Source of the DNA: Globomyces pollinis-pini
Lineage: Eukaryota; Chytridiomycota; Chytridiomycetes; Rhizophydiales; Globomycetaceae
Direction: 5' to 3'
DNA: 49,831 bases
Assembly (NCBI GenBank): GCA_025399215.1
Contig: MU621218.1
Coordinates: 1-49,831, forward strand
The notes below the pieces were generated by a model. The model was not told where the DNA came from. It ran no database searches and was given only the letters and a program-made list of their open reading frames with translations. How positions within the stretch are numbered: the stretch's first letter is position 1; each line of letters opens with the position of its first letter. This document shows, piece after piece, positions 44,268-49,831 of this stretch. The position numbers and the translations under genes are program-made.

Positions 44268-45338
44268 TTAAACTCTAATGGAGTCGACACGACGGACTAT
44301 GTCTGTAAATGCAATCTCGGACCCTCGGTCAAAGTCAAGAAACAAAGCTTCTAGTTTAGATGATTCAAAAGATAAGTGAGTTTTTGGTGGAACAAATGGA
44401 GCAAGATTTTCACTTCTAACGGCCCATTCACTGGCACATCCAGGATCTAAAGTACGTCTAGGGATTTCGACTATGGTGTCGGTGCTTCGTGAGGTTGTTA
44501 AGGGTGGGATAGTTCTAGTCTGTGTTGCTAATTTACTCTCTTTATGTGTAGATTTAGAAAACCAGGTTTTGATCGAATAGAAGATAGAATTTGAAGCAGT
44601 ATTGTCCGATTTGACTTTTTTGGTTGCTTTACCAGAACCATTACAACTGATACAGACTCGATATTCAAAAACTCGATCACCATCACAAAGTGAGCATACA
44701 GATGGATCAGAAACCATTGTAGAATGTGATGAAACAGAATCATTTGACATGAGCGAAGATCTTGAATTAGAATGACGAGTTCGAGGAGGAAGTGCAGGAG
44801 GTAAGTCAGTTTGAGAGTTGTATGAATCAGGGCGGACACGAGGAGGTAAAGGAGGAGGTGTAAAATCAGAGACGGTATTTGAGGATGAGTTTGAGTAATT
44901 CGAAGAATAAGGATGTTCAGGTTGAGTTTTTGGTTTCTTTGGTTTTGGTTTTAATACTTCAGGAATGAGAGATGTGAAAGTTTCCAGCCAAGTCGACATT
45001 GTTGGTTGTTTCTTCTTCAATGGTCCAAAAGTAGGTGATGAATCTGATGAATTTTTGTTGCTAAATAGACCGGCGAATGAAGTAGTGAAACTGGAGAAGA
45101 ATGATTTTTTAGGTTCTGGAGCTGGTTCAGGGGTTTGTTCAGAGACTACAGAACTATCAGCGGTTTCTTCCAACCAAAAGCTGACTTTCTTGACAGTAGC
45201 CTTTGGAGGTAGAACATCATCCTCAGGCATGTCAATAATTATATCCTCCTCATGGTAAGTCACCAACTCAGGTGGTAAAATCAAAGACTCGTCTTTCCCA
45301 GTGTCGTTTGTATGTTTTGAATGAATGGATTCAGTCAT
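44268..45338 (-). CDS. Proline-rich, zinc-ribbon adaptor-like protein
   Basis: Single exon, 356 aa. Mostly disordered, with two classic SH3-ligand motifs, TPPPLPPRVRP and DLPPALPPRTR. Then a DnaJ-type cysteine-rich pair (CSLCDGDRVFEYRVCISCNG; two CxxCxG elements) that should bind one zinc. The C-terminal 70 residues are more regular (TLDPGCASEWAVR, LEALFLDFDRGSEIAFTDIV). An adaptor role is inferred. The TM-SH3 protein at 2256-3518 is one possible partner among the many SH3 proteins a fungus has. Convergent with the RING ligase, stops 113 bp apart. Confidence 0.75.
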   Translation of the reverse strand: MTESIHSKHTNDTGKDESLILPPELVTYHEEDIIIDMPEDDVLPPKATVKKVSFWLEETADSSVVSEQTPEPAPEPKKSFFSSFTTSFAGLFSNKNSSDSSPTFGPLKKKQPTMSTWLETFTSLIPEVLKPKPKKPKTQPEHPYSSNYSNSSSNTVSDFTPPPLPPRVRPDSYNSQTDLPPALPPRTRHSNSRSSLMSNDSVSSHSTMVSDPSVCSLCDGDRVFEYRVCISCNGSGKATKKVKSDNTASNSIFYSIKTWFSKSTHKESKLATQTRTIPPLTTSRSTDTIVEIPRRTLDPGCASEWAVRSENLAPFVPPKTHLSFESSKLEALFLDFDRGSEIAFTDIVRRVDSIRV

Positions 45339-45622
45339 AGTTTAGCAAAGTGAAGATGAATTGTTAAAAAACGGCGTGGGCTTTTTGTTAATTCTTAAAA
45401 GGGATTGATTGACCCTGGGGCACTCTTCAATCAGTTGAAAAATACGATACATTGATGGACAATAATCAAGTGTCCTTTACAGGTTGGACAATGTTGGACC
45501 TGTGGTGGATATCTTACTTTAGATATTGCTGGTTCTGTCGTTTACACTCGATCCTAGATGTTTTTTGAACTGTGTGCCATAGGCGAAGTTCCAATTTCAG
45601 TATCTGGCCGTTTGCTTGTTTC

Positions 45623-45636
45623 ACATGACGTCATGT
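45623..45636. promoter_or_regulatory. 14-bp palindrome with CRE/ATF core
   Basis: acatgacgtcatgt is a perfect palindrome centred on TGACGTCA (45626-45633). It lies about 285 bp upstream of the proline-rich gene. A degenerate echo (atgacttaatgtcat) follows at about 45660. Confidence 0.55.
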
Positions 45637-46035
45637 AACTTACAGTAATATTTTAGTACGATGACTTAATGTCATGTATCTTTCTGCCTGTATTACTATC
45701 TCTGAAGATTTATTACACGTTTTTCAACTTGGTTAGAGAAATCGGGTAAATTGTTGGAACGCGCATCTTGGTACTCGTTTGTTTTATCAACTGAGGACTT
45801 AACCGTTAATCGATAAATGTGAGGCTCAATTCTCATATTTTACCTAGCATGTCCGGTTTTAGTGTTTAACGTTAAACTTGATTTTATTAGAATTACAAAA
45901 GGCACTTCAGTCGGTCAACATATATTCATCTGGGCTGTTGTATTAGGATCGACATAGGTCGGGTAACTGATCGAAAGCGTCAACACCTATCGCTTTCCTG
46001 GGCATATAGTTCACGATTTGGTACCAAAGTGGCAT

Positions 46036-46095
46036 TTGACAACTAGAACAAATGATATATAAACTGACAATTGACAACTAGAACAAATGATATAT
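46036..46095. repeat. 25-nt exact direct repeat
   Basis: Copies at 46036-46060 and 46071-46095, both beginning ttgacaactagaacaa and ending gatatat; period 35. Between them is aaactgacaa. No target-site features of a mobile element are seen. Confidence 0.85.
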
Positions 46096-46460
46096 CCATG
46101 TGAGTAAACGTGATTTAATGCTATATATATGAGATTCGCTTGCTTGGCATTGAACACGTTTGATTTCTGAGTATCTAGAGTTGCCTTGGTAAATCTCATA
46201 CTTGTATTCTAATTTTATTAGTATTAGAAATAAGGGATTGTTGGACTGTTGATGGATACATCAATCAAAAGCCCAGTTTACTATAAAACTTTCTAACAGA
46301 AATCTAACAGAACAAAAATCTAGCACTACAACGTAGGATATAAAGTGTTTAAAGACTATACTCAGTCGGTTCGAGAAAAATGTAATTTCCAATAAACACA
46401 TCTACAAACAATGAGATAATTGATTCAAAAAGGATAAACGTTTATAATAAATATCAAAAG

Positions 46461-46844
46461 TTAATGATAATTTGGATTTTGAAGAACAATAAGAATGTAC
46501 TAAACTAGTTAAACAAACAGACTAAAAAACCTCTTTATCAGGAGCAACCATAATCTCATGTTTCTTTGATCGAATACGTAAAAAAGTCAAATCATTCTAA
46601 CATAATCAGCTACAGTATCTTACTTGTGGATCAAGATCCCGGATCATACTTTTTGCTTTAGCAGTCAATTGAGTAATCAAAGCTGAATGTTGAATCGTTT
46701 TTTCATGATCCAATGTTGTTCTGATTGGAATTCCTTCCATATTCACAATAACAATCCCTTCCACTCCTTTATGTGATGATAATCTTTTGATAGTTTCTTC
46801 TACTTCAGACTAATTTTTGGTCAGTTGCTTGTTTTGATTACCAT
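46461..46844 (-). CDS. DYNLRB: Dynein light chain roadblock (LC7/DYNLRB)
   Basis: Light chain binding the dynein intermediate chain. Four exons: 46842-46844 (ATG alone), 46624-46809, 46531-46596, 46461-46499, with introns of 32, 27 and 31 nt. The product is 97 aa and follows human DYNLRB (96 aa) throughout: [79 protein letters not shown]. If the last intron is read through, the protein ends early at DKEVF, so splicing decides the final strand. The gene has no long open frame and is missed by ORF scanning. Roadblock is kept in most early-diverging fungi and lost in yeasts. Confidence 0.92.
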
Positions 46845-47543
46845 TCAAAAATAGATTAAAAATGAAAAATCGTGTGTCGTGTTATGTTTACTTAAACTGA
46901 AAGTGAAGGTTATCTATTGATTGCTTAATCAAATCGATTTTCTATAGAACTGGACCAGTTGCATATTTGTATTCTCCTTATTGCGTATAAATGGTTGACA
47001 ATCTTATCTACATTTGATAGAAAATAAGGTTAACAAACAAGACAAATTATCAGGTCAATAAAGACATATGAGGCAGAGAACTAAAGTAGGTAGTATAGTG
47101 TTAAATTAACACACAAATACAAAACCAGATAAATATAAACAATCGCGATGATATTCTAAAGTAAACAGAAGCAAGAATGATGGACAATTAATAGCAACGA
47201 TTGAGAATCAAGTGAACATGAAGATGAGAGTCAAGTGAACATAAGGAAGAGTTAAGGTATTGAAATTAAAGTGGCCCCATCTAAGTTGATTAGGCTTGAT
47301 GGCCGCTTAAACACTTGTCAATATCCTCTGTAATTGTTGTATTTGAATGGAACCAAAAGCATTATTTTGAAAGGAACTCATCTACGATGCATGCCTTCCA
47401 TTCAAACATTCAGAGTCTTCTAATCATCAAGAAATCTAGTCTCTAATATCTTGTAAGAGCAAGGGTGGCGCGCGTGGCTGAATTTGCGCGAGCTTTTTAT
47501 AATCAACTTTTCTCCATCCTTTGTTTATTGTTTTCCACTCAAA
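46845..47543. other. Divergent promoter of roadblock and calmodulin
   Basis: No gene seen. A short direct repeat tcaagtgaacat occurs near 47209 and 47231. A GC-rich patch (ggcgcgcgtggctg, about 47467) precedes the calmodulin TATA-like box. Confidence 0.5.
47498..47503 (+). promoter_or_regulatory. TATA-like box of calmodulin
   Basis: TATAAT 41-46 bp before the ATG at 47544, the same spacing as the DGAT2 and proline dehydrogenase TATA boxes. Confidence 0.45.
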
Positions 47544-48020
<477 letters not shown>

Positions 48021-49261
48021 ATATAATCAGTTTTACGTATTTCTCAAATATAAAGTAGTTTTTCTAACTTTTTAAATTTCTTGTTTCTGCTTTATTATTA
48101 CTTGCGAATTGATTTTGGTCCATAATTTTACTGGTTAGTTTAGTTTAAATCGAAAAAGCAAACGCCATCTTAAAGATAAGAAATCATATTTCAATGAAGC
48201 CCAACATTATATAATCAATCATAGAAAGAGCCACCAAAAAAGATACCAAAAGATGGGAAAACGCTTAGATGCTTCAATATTTGTATGAAATAGTGATGTG
48301 CAATGAGTGACTGGTAAAATATCAGTATGATCAATTCTCATTCAATGAATGATTAAAACGTCAATACACTATCCATTTTCATCTGGTTAGTTGATGGTCA
48401 ACCTTTGAAACATCGTGACTAAGATAGGAACTTGGGTTTGGCCAATCAGTTATATCCGCGATTCTATCCAATTTAACACAAACTATTGGGATCTTTTCGT
48501 TTTTTAATTTCTATTCCTCATTACACTGTCAAACCCAAATATGTAAAAAAATCATCGGTTGTAAAAACCTTGATGTGTTCAAGCTTTCGACGCGCATTCA
48601 CCGTTTGGCACATTCAAAACATTTATAGATTCGAGCAGCGTTTATTCAATGCTTTAAGTTGTACATTTATGGCAATTGGATGGACGTTCAGGATACAAAA
48701 TGGTAAGGAATGAAATAGTAAATAATCAGTTCTTGAATGATCCATTGATGCCCAAATCCAATAGATAGTTTTGATATGCGCTGTTGGTTTAAAATTACAA
48801 TTATTCTTATCCGAGTTTTTGTGTTCCGTTTGTACTCAAACTAACCAAAGCCACATGCTCAGACATAACCAATTCTGCAATTGATAGACATGCCAAGCGC
48901 TTTAAACCCAAAAATCTAATATATACTGGGCATCCAGCATCTAGTCCAAAAAGAATAACTATCTATAAAATGAGGTGAACCGTGTAACAGTACGCGGGTT
49001 CTACCTAGGTAAGGATATACTAGTAATAATCAATACTGGTATTAGTCAATGATTGGCTTGAATTGACCAAGCAACTGACTACAAATGACAAACTCCAGGT
49101 GACCACAACGCCAAGAAGAAAACCTGAAAACGTGTGTATGAAGAATAAAACGAATAAACGGGAGAAAGAGTATAAAATATCAACAATAGAACACCAACAC
49201 CAGAGTATACATGAGCATCCAAAGTGGGGTCAAACCAAGATATTAATCAAAAGTGAAACAT
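48021..49261. other. Intergenic, nothing firmly supported
   Basis: About 1.2 kb. A plus-strand frame starting at ATG 48573 (MCSSFRRAFTVWHIQN, 46 codons to 48713) could be an exon but joins to nothing I recognise. The frame 49063-49269 starts with TTG. Given that true exons here can be tiny, a missed gene is possible. Confidence 0.35.
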
Positions 49262-49492
49262 TTAAATGAATTTTTTCCCCCACCTGATTTGAACCTGTGA
49301 ATCAACAGAGAAAAAAAAAGAGGCCAAGAAGAGACCAATGAGAACCATGATAAGGAGAGCGGCCTTAGTCAACCACGTATCAGTATCGGAATATAGCCGA
49401 ATCCCTCCATTGTCTTAGTTCTAATAACTGCTGTTATCTGGTTCCACTTTAGAAACAAGCGGCAGTGTAACGTGATCCCGATAGCCTTCCAT
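49262..49492 (-). CDS. Small single-TM protein, unknown
   Basis: 68 aa from two exons joined by a 24-nt GT-AG intron (49405-49428). Without splicing the frame hits TAG and TAA. It reads MEGYRDHVTLPLVSKVEPDN, then IRLYSDTDTWLTK, one TM segment (AALLIMVLIGLFLASFFF) and a short tail ending GKKFI. I do not recognise it. Support: the intron has the size seen in every other gene, both exons stay open in phase, and the TM segment is convincing. It starts 49 bp from the divergent proline dehydrogenase ATG. Confidence 0.4.
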
Positions 49493-49501
49493 CAATTCCT
49501 T

Positions 49502-49507
49502 TATAAA
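49502..49507 (+). promoter_or_regulatory. TATA box of proline dehydrogenase
   Basis: TATAAA 35-40 bp before the ATG at 49542, inside a 49-bp divergent gap. Confidence 0.5.
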
Positions 49508-49541
49508 CCTATCAATCCTCTCCCTTTTTTTCTTTATTCTA

Positions 49542-49831
49542 ATGAACCCAAAAAGATTGATTACCACAGTAAAAAATATACCTCCTCATTCTCCTGCTTT
49601 AAGACCATACAAAAATGAATCCACTCTCAATCTGATCAACTCTCTCACTGTTTTTCAACTGTGTGCTGTTCCTCCTCTTGTTAAACACTTTCCGAACTTT
49701 GTTAAACTCGCCAAAGCTACTGGAACTACTCCCATCTTGAATGGTGTCGTTAAAAATACGTTCTTCAAACATTTTTGTGGTAACTAAAAACTATTCATAA
49801 TTCCAGGTGGTGAGAATTTAAAGGAGGTTGT
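49542..49831 (+). CDS. PUT1: Proline dehydrogenase, N-terminal part (cut by window end)
   Basis: Mitochondrial flavoenzyme oxidising proline to pyrroline-5-carboxylate. Only the first about 87 residues are in the window: exon 49542-49779, a 27-nt intron 49780-49806, and the start of exon 2. A basic N-terminus (MNPKRLITTVKNIPPHSPAL) may be a presequence. STLNLINSLTVFQLCAVPPL, VKLAKATG, then VVKNTFFKHFCGGENLKEV follow the N-terminal helices of fungal and animal proline dehydrogenases, where TFF..F.GGE precedes the barrel. The catalytic barrel lies beyond the edge. Confidence 0.75.

Larger units (their letters stand above)
45339..46460. other. Long intergenic region with CRE palindrome and a direct repeat
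   Basis: Over 1.1 kb. No exon chain found. It contains a 14-bp palindrome with a CRE core (45623-45636) and a 25-nt exact direct repeat (46036-46060 and 46071-46095). The minus-strand frame 46011-46199 spans that repeat and is not supported. Confidence 0.5.

Noticed and set aside
48486..48713. 75-codon plus-strand frame
   Set aside because: Starts with TTG, has no recognisable motif and no neighbour exon that joins.
49414..49428. A 15-nt intron in the small membrane protein
   Set aside because: The same donor with the next AG gives 24 nt in frame, matching the minimum seen elsewhere.

Overview
The window is nuclear DNA of a fungus, AT-rich and very gene-dense, with the standard code (TAA, TAG and TGA all end genes). 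I join 33 protein genes here; one runs off the right edge. I saw no rRNA, tRNA, CRISPR or intact transposon. The genes are fungal or opisthokont in kind: 5-aminolevulinate synthase with heme motifs, APS kinase, proline dehydrogenase, a Dma1-type FHA-RING ligase, F-box/WD40 proteins, SRF-type MADS proteins, a KEOPS subunit and SWT1. A CatSper-like one-domain cation channel, a very animal-like calmodulin, a dynein roadblock chain and a C1orf109-like protein point to an early-diverging and probably zoosporic (flagellated) lineage. That placement is an inference and I cannot name the species.

The most unusual feature is intron size. Joining exons by reading frame and protein family gives about 83 introns. 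All are GT-AG and all but one are 24-37 nt; the exception is 81 nt. For every complete spliced model the intron lengths leave a whole number of codons. Calmodulin and the roadblock chain each have a first exon that is only the ATG. Many real genes are therefore broken over several reading frames, and some (roadblock, the small membrane protein at the right end) are invisible to a plain ORF scan. Several ORFs that appear to start upstream begin with TTG or GTG; I moved those starts to the first ATG or to an upstream exon.

Layout. 0-3.5 kb: alpha/beta hydrolase (-), Cgi121 (+), membrane-anchored SH3 protein (-). 4.4-9.7 kb: M1 aminopeptidase (+), 5-aminolevulinate synthase (+). 10.0-14.4 kb: CatSper-like channel (+), FHA-RING ligase (+), PuuE/allantoinase-type deacetylase (+). 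14.9-20.7 kb: SWT1 PIN protein (-), then three DGAT2-family acyltransferases (+) with an orphan gene between copies 2 and 3. 20.8-25.8 kb: golgin-like coiled coil (-), C1orf109/AIRIM-like protein (+), GPI-type LPMO-like surface protein (-), APS kinase (+). 26.0-29.0 kb: two tandem SRF-type MADS genes (-). 29.7-35.5 kb: enoyl-CoA hydratase (+), small basic protein (-), M13 peptidase (+), LRR protein (-). 35.7-39.5 kb: two tandem F-box/WD40 genes (-), maleylacetoacetate isomerase/GST zeta (-). 39.7-45.3 kb: large cysteine-rich/disordered protein (-), multipass RING ligase (+), PxxP/zinc-ribbon protein (-). 46.5-49.8 kb: dynein roadblock (-), calmodulin (+), small membrane protein (-), proline dehydrogenase (+, partial).

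The genes do not form one pathway, but there are themes. Three tandem families (DGAT2, SRF/MADS, F-box/WD40) show local duplication, and intron patterns differ between copies. The channel and calmodulin are calcium genes. The SH3 membrane protein and the PxxP protein are a possible but untested binding pair. Gene spacing is tight: divergent start codons lie 47, 49 and 79 bp apart and convergent stops 39-113 bp apart. TATA-like boxes lie about 40-46 bp upstream of several start codons.
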